Made by a program: the position numbers and the translations under genes. From the NCBI GenBank assembly GCA_001604585.1, contig LVBW01000049.1:1-58966 (forward strand): a stretch of DNA of 58,966 nt, given 5' to 3'. The number at the start of each line of letters is the position of its first letter. The first letter of the stretch is position 1. Below the pieces are notes generated by a model. That model was not told the origin of the DNA, made no database searches, and saw only the letters and a program-made list of their open reading frames with translations. Below are positions 1-7,622 of the stretch, piece by piece. This stretch comes from Puniceicoccales bacterium Verruco_02. GTDB taxonomy: Bacteria; Verrucomicrobiota; Verrucomicrobiia; Opitutales; Oceanipulchritudinaceae.

Positions 1-225
1 GCATTACTGACCATGTGATATTCACGACATTAAATATAATCAAGACTAAATCATTAACAGTCAGACACATCGAGAGCGGACCGGCTCTGGCGCATCACCG
101 CCGCACTCGCGTGCCACGAACTGTCAAAGACCTGCCGCGCCACTATTAAAAATATAACAAAACAAGAGCAGGCACACAACCACCATTCGCAACTCCAAGC
201 CCCCAACATACAAAAAGCTTACTCA
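1..225. other. AT-rich region after cas2, possible CRISPR leader
   Basis: This stretch lies downstream of cas2 at the end of the minus-strand cas operon, where type I-G arrays usually sit. It is AT-rich in patches (around 27-60 and 143-165) and contains no repeated 25-40 base unit, so no CRISPR array is present inside the window. I infer that it may be the leader of an array lying left of base 1. Nothing in the sequence proves this, and no ORF here looks like a gene. Confidence 0.35.
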
Positions 226-516
226 TCACAACACAAAACACGGCGCATCCACCTTTGCATACTCCTGCCCCAAAGCTACAATACGCCGCTCGCCCCGCGA
301 ATGACTAGGCCCAAGCTCTATGAACAACACCTGATCCTCGCTCCTGTCGATAAGCTCAACAAGCCGATGCTCCAACTCCAACCTCTCACGCTCGGTCAAG
401 TCACACTCAAACACCGAGTATTGCAAATGCACACCATAATCCTTGCACGCCCTATGCACCCGCCGCAAACGCTTGGGATCACACACATCATAACAAACTA
501 TGTAGTTGGTCTTCAT
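226..516 (-). CDS. cas2: CRISPR-associated endoribonuclease Cas2
   Basis: Cas2 is the small structural partner of Cas1 in the spacer integration complex. The 96-residue product has the usual length and the ferredoxin-like start NYIVCYDVCDPKRLRRV, with the conserved Asp after the first strand (YDV). It also has the typical second strand motif YSVFECDL. I chose the ATG at 516 because it begins right before the first strand and is preceded on the coding strand by a G-rich ribosome site (GGGGGAG); the open frame runs 24 codons further upstream without adding family sequence. The gene starts 68 bases after the cas4-cas1 stop and is last in the operon. Its coding strand is rich in G and T, with many TTG leucines, unlike the upstream effector genes. 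Confidence 0.93.
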   Translation of the reverse strand: MKTNYIVCYDVCDPKRLRRVHRACKDYGVHLQYSVFECDLTERERLELEHRLVELIDRSEDQVLFIELGPSHSRGERRIVALGQEYAKVDAPCFVL

Positions 517-584
517 AAACTCCCCCACCCTACGTGTATGGATTACTTTTTCCCCATAACCACACAAAACAACCCACGTCCGTC

Positions 585-2438
585 TCAACGCGTTGTGAAA
601 GGCACATACTGCTCAATCTCCCCACCCAACACCCGTGCCAACAACCTAAACTGTAACTCCAACGCACGCCTGTAACTCAACTTATAGTCAAACACCGGAT
701 GATTCACCGTGGCCGCCATACGCTGCTCATAAGCCATGAAAAACGTCTTCCTTCCATTCGCCGTCAACGAAACAGAATCCCCCGCACGCACAAAATCCGA
801 CTCGCCAACCCGCCCATTATTGACAAGCGACAACACGATAGAATCCACAATAATTGCCCGGAACTCCTCCATCACATCCAAAGCCAAGGCCGGACGCCCA
901 AAACGCGGCTGATGCAAGAACCCCACATACGGATCAAACCCGCAAGCATACGCCGCCAATGTGCAATCCCTAGCCAACATACTATAACCAAGGGACAACA
1001 TCGCATTAACAGGATCGCGCGGCGGACGACGATTACGCGAATTAAAGTCAAACGACAAGCCCCTAGCCGAAGCCCGTCTAGCCGCCCCAGCACCCTCCGC
1101 CACATCCTCCACGCCCCTAGGCTTAAGCATACCCTGAAAGTAGCTGAAGTATGCCAGCGCCCCCGCTCCCTCAATCCCCATAAGCTCCACTACACTACCG
1201 GCCCCAAGCGCAGCATGGGCGGCATATTTCAACCGCTGAAGAATCTCACGCGGCGGAGCGATATGATTACGCATCAAGAGCGTACGCTGATTGCGCAACT
1301 TACCATGAACGAACAAACGCGCATGGTTTAGCCGCAACTCCGCATCCGAAGCCTGCCTGAACTGCTCGATACGCGTAAAAACATTCGTAAGCGAGTGCCC
1401 CCGCGTAATCCCGTAAAACCAACCCCCAAGCGTGAAGTAAGTAATCGGAATGTCCTTCTCGCACAGGGCCTGAACTGCGGCAGCCGACATCTGGATAGCA
1501 CCGAAAAGGGCTAAGTGATGCAAATCCATCAAGCGGAACTCTCCCACCACCACATCCTTCTCCTTCACAAGCAAGGTCTCGCCCTTCTTCGACACATACA
1601 TGTGTGGACTCTGAAGATACAAGGCCTTGGTATCGTCGCCCGGGGTCAGAAGTCGCCGCACATCCTCGCCCGGCTTCATAGGCTTGGGCCTGATCTCCGG
1701 CCAGCTCATGAACGGCCCGCTGCTGATCCGGTCCAGTTCGGCCCCCGCTATCTGCATTGGCAGCTCCATCTGCTCTGCTGGCGCAAAACCCGGCATGGCA
1801 TCCCCGCAGCGCATCGCCTCGGCAAGATAGCGCGTCTCGTCCGGCAGGCAGTGCCCTACATGCGAACAGCGCGGGCACTTCCACGAGTGGTCGAGCGGCG
1901 GGGGCAGCTCCCCATAGCCTGCACGCCGCGCCTGCCGGATATTTTCCATAACCCAAGCCTCAAGCTCCGCCGTCAAGGCCAGAGGCACGCGCTGCCTCGT
2001 CTGCCGATAGAATATGTATCCGCGCTCGCAAATGTAGCCATTATCGCGCAAGAGTAGCATTTGCAGACCAAGCTGCATACGGTCCGCATCCCAGATTTCC
2101 GGCAGTCCGTCCTCTCCATCCTTGGGCGCACCCTTCTTGTATTCGACTGGCGACAGCTCCGGCGGCAGCCCCTCCCCACCCGGCTTTACCTCAACAAGGT
2201 CGAGCTTCGCCGTCACGCCCAGCCTATCCGAAGCCAACGCTACGGAGCGCGAGTGTATGGTCTCCTCCACAGCCTCTCCGGGAGCCGCAAGCGCCCCCTT
2301 GCCGCCATCGACGCGCGCGTGTTCCTGCTTGCCCTGAATGGTGTCCGAATTGTGAACAAATATGCCTAGGACAAACTGGTAATAGTAGAGCCGTGGGCAG
2401 TAAACGAACTCGTTAAGCTGCCGCGCAGGAATGACCAG
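585..2438 (-). CDS. cas4-cas1: Cas4-Cas1 fusion (type I-G), non-canonical start
   Basis: Fused adaptation enzyme. Cas4 trims prespacers and reads the PAM, and Cas1 integrates them. The Cas4 part (about residues 1-225) begins with PARQLNEFVYCPRLYYY, which supplies the first iron-sulfur cysteine. It has the nuclease motif VEYKKG and ends with the CPRC...HC cysteine cluster. The Cas1 part has the metal residues: Glu in LMGIEGAGALAYF, His in GFLHQPRFGR, and an acidic residue in LDVMEEFRA. This domain order is the I-G arrangement. No ATG, GTG or TTG exists between the csb2 stop (2478-2480) and a GTG at 2270, which would delete the first Cas4 cysteine. I placed the start at CTG 2436-2438 (reading VIPARQLNEF next). 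It has no visible Shine-Dalgarno site. The frame is the same as that of csb2, so readthrough is an alternative. Function is sure; start is not. Confidence 0.82.
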   Translation of the reverse strand: MVIPARQLNEFVYCPRLYYYQFVLGIFVHNSDTIQGKQEHARVDGGKGALAAPGEAVEETIHSRSVALASDRLGVTAKLDLVEVKPGGEGLPPELSPVEYKKGAPKDGEDGLPEIWDADRMQLGLQMLLLRDNGYICERGYIFYRQTRQRVPLALTAELEAWVMENIRQARRAGYGELPPPLDHSWKCPRCSHVGHCLPDETRYLAEAMRCGDAMPGFAPAEQMELPMQIAGAELDRISSGPFMSWPEIRPKPMKPGEDVRRLLTPGDDTKALYLQSPHMYVSKKGETLLVKEKDVVVGEFRLMDLHHLALFGAIQMSAAAVQALCEKDIPITYFTLGGWFYGITRGHSLTNVFTRIEQFRQASDAELRLNHARLFVHGKLRNQRTLLMRNHIAPPREILQRLKYAAHAALGAGSVVELMGIEGAGALAYFSYFQGMLKPRGVEDVAEGAGAARRASARGLSFDFNSRNRRPPRDPVNAMLSLGYSMLARDCTLAAYACGFDPYVGFLHQPRFGRPALALDVMEEFRAIIVDSIVLSLVNNGRVGESDFVRAGDSVSLTANGRKTFFMAYEQRMAATVNHPVFDYKLSYRRALELQFRLLARVLGGEIEQYVPFTTR

Positions 2439-2477
2439 AGTGTCGGGCGAATCGTTCGTGGCGGGAGATTGCTGGGG

Positions 2478-4262
2478 TTAAGGCTTGTCAGGCGACGGGA
2501 TGAAAAGGCCAAGGCCGAAATGTGCCCCGTAGCCCGCAACGATGGGGCCGCGTACAGGCGCGCTGAAGCTTAGGCGCAGGCCCGTGCCAAAGGCATGTGA
2601 AGTGCGGCTGCCATGCGCGTCCGGTTCTGCGGCATTGCCGCGCTCGCGCGTGGTCTTGAATTGCAACCAGTGGAAGCTGCGATCCTCGTTCAGCTCCAGC
2701 AAGCGGAGCTGCTCAACATTTTCGATCGAGGCACTACCCGCAGCTATCTGCCCTCCCTTGCCCATTGCATTACCATCCTCATGCAGCAGGCGTACAAGGT
2801 CGTGCGCTGGCGAACCGATCGGCAACATAAGGCCACCGATCTCGCCCATCTTCGCCTCGCCGTTCTTGCGCGTCTTGGGGTTGCGCACCGGGACGAAGGG
2901 TGTGATGGAGGTCCATGTCTTCGATTCGCCAAAGAGAGCACAGCTGTTGCGGAAGTCCTCAGGCTGTCCAGCGGCGAGCTGCACGAGCTTCGGAGCCATC
3001 TTGCCCGTGCCGAGCAGTCCGCGCAAACGTTTGGCAAGACCGCAGTAATCTGTGAAAGCCGGGTCGTCCAGCCGGTTCAGGCAATCGAGAGCACGCAGGG
3101 CGTCGCGGTCGAAGCCGTGGCGTGCGTACAGGGTGATATAATCAATCGCACCCGTGCGGGCGTTGCACTCCGGCAGGATGTAGGCGTGCGAATGCGCAAT
3201 GTCTCCCACGCTGTCGTTCGGGTTGCGGTCCGCGTCGCAGCCGGTGAAGACGAACTTGTCCGAATTTTTCGGCATCTGCGAGCAGAGGAGCTTGTGGATA
3301 ACATCCGTGATTATGAGCGTCTTTGTGATCTGCGGCGGCACGGTGCTGACAAGGGCGAAGCGGACGACAGTCGGACTCTCGCCCTTCTTGCCGCGCGCAG
3401 CGCCGGGCTTGAAGCGGAAAGGTTCGGCAGGCCGCGCATAGATCACCCAGCGCGAGCCGGGCGGCTGACTCCATCCGGCGGAGCGCATGTCCGAAGTCAC
3501 CACCTGAAGGGCCTCAAAGATGCGTGAAGGCAAGATGCTCGCTGCCTTGGCCTTTTTCCCCTTGGCGTTGGATGGAGCCTGCGAGGCAAGCCACGCGGCG
3601 AAGGCATCCGGCGACTCCGGCGCGAGCAGGCGTAGTGGCTCGCGGTTGCGTTCGGCGTCGGCATCTGAGGCGAGCGGTGCGACAAGCTGCTTGCGCAGTT
3701 TGCTGTCACTTTCCAGCGAAGCATAGTCCAGATCCACAATGTCGGCATCGGCCAGAGCCTCGGCACGGCCAAGGTAACTGAGCGAGCGTAGCAGCCCCCG
3801 CAGGACGGCCTTTTCCTGATCCTCCAGCTCCACGGGCCAGAAGACGATGAGAGGCCAGAATGCAAGGAGCGCCGCCGGGCTGGCGTCGTTTGCAGGGGCT
3901 TCGGTCCCGTTTCCGCCGGGGCCGCCGGTGTGAACGAAGGCGTCTATCAGCTTCACGGGCTTGCTGCCCACGGGCATATAGTGCCGCGTGTGGGCGGCGG
4001 CAGTGTCGGGGCTGACGCGGTAGCTGGGCAACGCCGCAGCGAGCTTTTCGACAAGTGCCGCGAAGGCGTGCTCAGACAAGAAGGGCGCAAGCTCTGGATG
4101 CACGCGCTCGATAAAGCTGCCCTTGTGGTACCACGCGGCGATTAGGGCACGCAGGATGCGCCAAGGCGCGGGCGGCCACTCTGGCACGGCCTCGTTGGCG
4201 TGCGTCCCCCACGCGGAGGAATGATACCGCCCCGAGATGAAGCGGAAGGCCATCGAGATCAT
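2478..4262 (-). CDS. csb2: Type I-G Cas5-Cas6-type protein Csb2 (GSU0054 family)
   Basis: Csb2 combines Cas5-like and Cas6-like roles in the I-G Cascade: it caps the crRNA 5' handle and processes pre-crRNA. The 594-residue product starts MAFRFISGRYHSSAWG with the Cas5-type first strand. It ends with a glycine-rich Cas6-type loop, GYGAHFGLGLF, containing a His that could be catalytic. The ATG overlaps the csb1 stop by four bases (ATGA), a normal translational-coupling arrangement. A second in-frame ATG lies three codons later. The TAA stop is followed in the same frame by the cas4-cas1 coding sequence. The family is assigned from the operon position and the two end motifs. The middle of the protein is divergent. 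Confidence 0.88.
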   Translation of the reverse strand: MISMAFRFISGRYHSSAWGTHANEAVPEWPPAPWRILRALIAAWYHKGSFIERVHPELAPFLSEHAFAALVEKLAAALPSYRVSPDTAAAHTRHYMPVGSKPVKLIDAFVHTGGPGGNGTEAPANDASPAALLAFWPLIVFWPVELEDQEKAVLRGLLRSLSYLGRAEALADADIVDLDYASLESDSKLRKQLVAPLASDADAERNREPLRLLAPESPDAFAAWLASQAPSNAKGKKAKAASILPSRIFEALQVVTSDMRSAGWSQPPGSRWVIYARPAEPFRFKPGAARGKKGESPTVVRFALVSTVPPQITKTLIITDVIHKLLCSQMPKNSDKFVFTGCDADRNPNDSVGDIAHSHAYILPECNARTGAIDYITLYARHGFDRDALRALDCLNRLDDPAFTDYCGLAKRLRGLLGTGKMAPKLVQLAAGQPEDFRNSCALFGESKTWTSITPFVPVRNPKTRKNGEAKMGEIGGLMLPIGSPAHDLVRLLHEDGNAMGKGGQIAAGSASIENVEQLRLLELNEDRSFHWLQFKTTRERGNAAEPDAHGSRTSHAFGTGLRLSFSAPVRGPIVAGYGAHFGLGLFIPSPDKP

Positions 4263-5320
4263 TCGCTCGCCTCGTTGTCGGAATCATCGCTGGCGGCGTC
4301 GGCGCTCTTGCCCTTCTTATCCGCCTTTTCTTCCTTCGAGGGCACGTATTTCACGGTCGTGACGACGGGGCTGGCGAAGACGCCCAGGGCCGCTGCGGCG
4401 GCGATCATTTCGGGCAGCGCGGCTTCGATTTCGGCCAAAGTCGGCAGCACGAACCCCTTCGGGCGATCGACGGACACTCCGCCCTCGACTACTTCCAAAT
4501 CGCACGCCGTGCGCGGGCGGAAGGGCAGACTCAGGATGCGCTGGATCTTGTAGAGCGCGAGGGCGACAAGCAGCTCCGTAACCTCGTCCGCAAAGCCGTA
4601 GCCGCGTATCTGTGCAATATCCAGATTGAAATACGCAACGATGTCGCCCGTGAACTCGTCGCGGTGAAAGGGCACGTTGCCGTATCCCTCTTTTGCGCCT
4701 TTTCCTTCACCCTTTCCGGGATTCACGCGGTCGTTCTTTACGCCACCGCTTGCCACAACGGTAACATTTTTTGCCTCGATAAACGATGTCAAGGCGCGTG
4801 GCTTGCGTAACATACCAGCGATTTCTTCAAGAAACACACCGTGAAGAAGACTCGCCGGATCATACTTTAGCAGAGTCGAGCCAAGCTTCTTGATCGCCCG
4901 CTGGAGAGCAATACTACTTTCTCCCTTCTTGGGAAGTCCGAGTTCATTTCTAAGCACATCCTTGAACTCAACGTCATCGATCTTCGCGTCCAAAATATAG
5001 GAACTATCCAGCCGGTGCGCTTCGAGGACGGAGTTTGTCACCGGCGTGCCGTCCGGCTCGACCACGTTCACATACGGCAGCCCGAAGAGGGGGGCCTGCC
5101 ACGCGGACTTCGGCTCGTCCCAGCAGACGTTTTCCAGCCGGTTGGCCATGCTCTGGGCGGACTCCACGAGCAGCATCTCGGTGTTCTTGTCGTCGTTAAG
5201 CTTGTAAGTCGCCGGGCCGAGGTCCGGGAAGCCCGTGGGCTGGAAGCGCGTCCCCTGAATGGGGGCCATTTTTGCCGTCACGAGCAGGCGCGAGGCGTTG
5301 GGGTCTAGGAGCTTAAGCAG
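4259..5320 (-). CDS. csb1: Type I-G Cas7 protein Csb1 (GSU0053 family), start uncertain
   Basis: Csb1 is the Cas7-like backbone that coats the crRNA in the I-G effector. The recognisable N-terminus reads LLDPNASRLLVTAKM followed by APIQGTRFQPTGFPDLG, then MLLVESAQSMANRLE, a signature of this family. Further on, the FHRDEFTG/IVAYFNLDIAQIRGYG segment matches the RAMP-like core. The C-terminus is acidic and low in complexity. No ATG, GTG or TTG occurs at the expected start. The nearest upstream ATG would add about 40 residues encoded over csx17, and the nearest downstream GTG removes conserved residues. I therefore placed the start at CTG 5318-5320, which overlaps the csx17 stop by eight bases. 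Identity is good; the start is a guess. Confidence 0.85.
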   Translation of the reverse strand: MLKLLDPNASRLLVTAKMAPIQGTRFQPTGFPDLGPATYKLNDDKNTEMLLVESAQSMANRLENVCWDEPKSAWQAPLFGLPYVNVVEPDGTPVTNSVLEAHRLDSSYILDAKIDDVEFKDVLRNELGLPKKGESSIALQRAIKKLGSTLLKYDPASLLHGVFLEEIAGMLRKPRALTSFIEAKNVTVVASGGVKNDRVNPGKGEGKGAKEGYGNVPFHRDEFTGDIVAYFNLDIAQIRGYGFADEVTELLVALALYKIQRILSLPFRPRTACDLEVVEGGVSVDRPKGFVLPTLAEIEAALPEMIAAAAALGVFASPVVTTVKYVPSKEEKADKKGKSADAASDDSDNEASE

Positions 5321-7622
5321 GGGTGATTTCTTGTTCGGTTTCCTTTGAAGTGTTGAGCGTGTCGCCTTCGCCACGGCGCAGGGCGCGCTTGGCGAGAGCA
5401 TCGAAAGACTTTGTGTTGATCGGGAACAGCAGGGCGGCAGCGGCGCGGCGCGAAGCTTCAGCCCCGACGCCGAATGCCTGCCTCTCCGCATCACGCCAGC
5501 GAACGGGCGTGACGGGGGCGAGGCCGCTTGACCGCAGGCGGTGCGAAGCCAGCTCCAGCGCCACCCTGCCCTCGCCCGCAGCCGCGCGGTTGAAGATCAT
5601 CGGCACAGGCGGTATCTCCACGTCGAAATGTGCGCTGCCAGATAAAACCTCGCCGCTGCCGCCAGCATCCCGGCGTTTGGGCGAGTAACAAAGGCGCGTG
5701 AGAGCGAAGGACAGCGGCGGCATAACTTTGGAACGAAGACTCTCATCCGCCACATCGGCGAGGAACTTGCCGCTGGCTTTCGCCAGCTCGGGCGAGTAAC
5801 GCCAGTCAATCAGGCACAGTCCGCGAAGCATGGCCTCGAGCGCTGCCTCATCCACGCCACCGTCGATAAACTCCGCGATGTCGGCCAGATTCGCACTGAT
5901 GGCGGAAAACTGCAGCAGGGCGCTCTCGCCCTTCATGCCCGCAAGGATCAACCGGCGGCGCATCACGGCAAGGAGCGAATCCACAAGACCGCCCCCGCGC
6001 CATACTTGGTTGTTGCTGTCCGTTTTGAGCCAGTCGGCAGAGGCCACGCTGCCCTTCCAGTTGGAAATATCCACAGGCACCAGATGCCCGCGAAGCGGCA
6101 TGAAAAGGCTGCCCTTGCCCTTGCCGAAATAGGTATTGAGCGAGGCGAGCGACGCCGCCAGTCGAGCCTCGACCCTGTTTCCAGACGCGCCCTCGCCGAC
6201 AAACTCCAGCCACTTGGGCGAAAGCGGGGCCAGGGGACGTATGTTATTGTCCTTTGCCCATTTATGGCTGTTGCCGAGTGCCGCGTCGCACTCGCCAAGG
6301 GTTTCGAGAAGGCCCATCGCCGCCGCCCCACCCTGTGTTGACAGGGCAATCACGGCCTCGTCCAGCCTTCGCACGGCGCGCTTGATGCTAGCAGGCGCAT
6401 TGTCCCCGGCCTTCTGCCGCAGTCTTTGCATCCACGAGTCTATGGGGGACAGCAGCGCCTGCACCTCGCTGTGGGCCACGACGGGCACGCGGTCCAGAGC
6501 TACAGCGAAGTAAGCCAGACCATTGCGCATCTGGAAGGCATACCGCTGGAAGGCTGTCACGCCACGGTCAATACCCAGCGCCGCGATAGCGCGGTAAAAG
6601 TCCACTGCATCCTGTGCCTGAAGCCCGCCGAATTGGCGGTTGCAGCCCATGACCTGCACGCGGCCCTCGGCGAAGAGCGAATGGATCTCCGCATAGCTGG
6701 CGGGACGCTCCCAGAGGGGCATCCACATCTCGCAGCGCGTGCCCCCGGTCTCGGCTTCTGCGGAGCTGCCGTAGCCGACACTCCTTGGACGCACGCAGAA
6801 GGGGAAGGCGAGCCGTCCGTCTGTGATGCTGCCAAGACGCTTGGTCGCGGCGGCGGCAAAGCTCATCGCGCCCTCCAGCATCAGGATGTAATTCCACTGA
6901 ATGACGTTACCCGAGCCCTCAAAGGAACTGGATGTATTCGGCCCGCCGCATGCCAGCGGGCTGAACTGACCGATGGCCGCGCCGCCAAGACCCGGCACCA
7001 CCTCTCCAAACAGTGCCCCGCGCAGTAATGCCTGCGAGCGGTCCGGATCCACCCCATCCGCAAGACCGAAGATCCCCGCCACGCGCTGGAGGTAGTTGTT
7101 GGTAAAGTCGAGCCGCCCGTCGTTGCCGCCCGTGCCCAGAAGCGCCGGGTACTTCGGTCCGCCCTCGGTCAGGACGTAGGCACAGTCGAGCCAATTGAGC
7201 GCCACATCGGGCAGCTCCGCGCGGCAGGCGTCGAGCAGCTCGGCCTTGCGATCCGTGGACTTCTCGCTGATGCCTAGCCGGCCGAGAATCGACTTCGCGG
7301 CAAGAATTGTCTCACGAAGCGGAGCAAAACGCGGCGCAGTGGCCTTGCTCACGGCATCAATGCCGCTCTTCTGATCCTTCGGATAAAAGCCGCTGCCGCC
7401 ATTCCACGGCGCAATGACGGGCGTCGGGGCGTAGCGGTTGAGGAAAAAGTCGAGAATCTCCTCCCGCGTCCATTCCGTTTCGAGGATAAAGATGTCATTC
7501 TTCCAACAGCCACGCACGCGGGCCTCCGGGGCCTGCGTCGCCAACAGGCGCAGAATGCCCAACGCCTTCAGGTAGCTGTCAAGCGGCGTGACATTGCAGC
7601 CGGAGAGTGTGATTTGGTTCAT
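5313..7622 (-). CDS. csx17: Type I-G Cascade large subunit Csx17 (Cas8u2)
   Basis: Csx17 is the large subunit of the I-G effector, expected to help recognise the PAM and recruit Cas3. The 769-residue protein starts with the family signature ITLSGCNVTPLDSYLKALG, followed by APWNGGSGFYPKDQ. The ATG at 7622 overlaps the cas3 stop by four bases (ATGA), which fixes the start. The open frame continues far upstream inside cas3 but is only a shadow there. It sits between cas3 and csb1 as in the standard I-G order. The reading frame is intact over its full length. Confidence 0.9.
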   Translation of the reverse strand: MNQITLSGCNVTPLDSYLKALGILRLLATQAPEARVRGCWKNDIFILETEWTREEILDFFLNRYAPTPVIAPWNGGSGFYPKDQKSGIDAVSKATAPRFAPLRETILAAKSILGRLGISEKSTDRKAELLDACRAELPDVALNWLDCAYVLTEGGPKYPALLGTGGNDGRLDFTNNYLQRVAGIFGLADGVDPDRSQALLRGALFGEVVPGLGGAAIGQFSPLACGGPNTSSSFEGSGNVIQWNYILMLEGAMSFAAAATKRLGSITDGRLAFPFCVRPRSVGYGSSAEAETGGTRCEMWMPLWERPASYAEIHSLFAEGRVQVMGCNRQFGGLQAQDAVDFYRAIAALGIDRGVTAFQRYAFQMRNGLAYFAVALDRVPVVAHSEVQALLSPIDSWMQRLRQKAGDNAPASIKRAVRRLDEAVIALSTQGGAAAMGLLETLGECDAALGNSHKWAKDNNIRPLAPLSPKWLEFVGEGASGNRVEARLAASLASLNTYFGKGKGSLFMPLRGHLVPVDISNWKGSVASADWLKTDSNNQVWRGGGLVDSLLAVMRRRLILAGMKGESALLQFSAISANLADIAEFIDGGVDEAALEAMLRGLCLIDWRYSPELAKASGKFLADVADESLRSKVMPPLSFALTRLCYSPKRRDAGGSGEVLSGSAHFDVEIPPVPMIFNRAAAGEGRVALELASHRLRSSGLAPVTPVRWRDAERQAFGVGAEASRRAAAALLFPINTKSFDALAKRALRRGEGDTLNTSKETEQEITPA

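Noticed and set aside
1-225. CRISPR repeats in the window
   Set aside because: No 25-40 base unit recurs here or next to any other cas gene.
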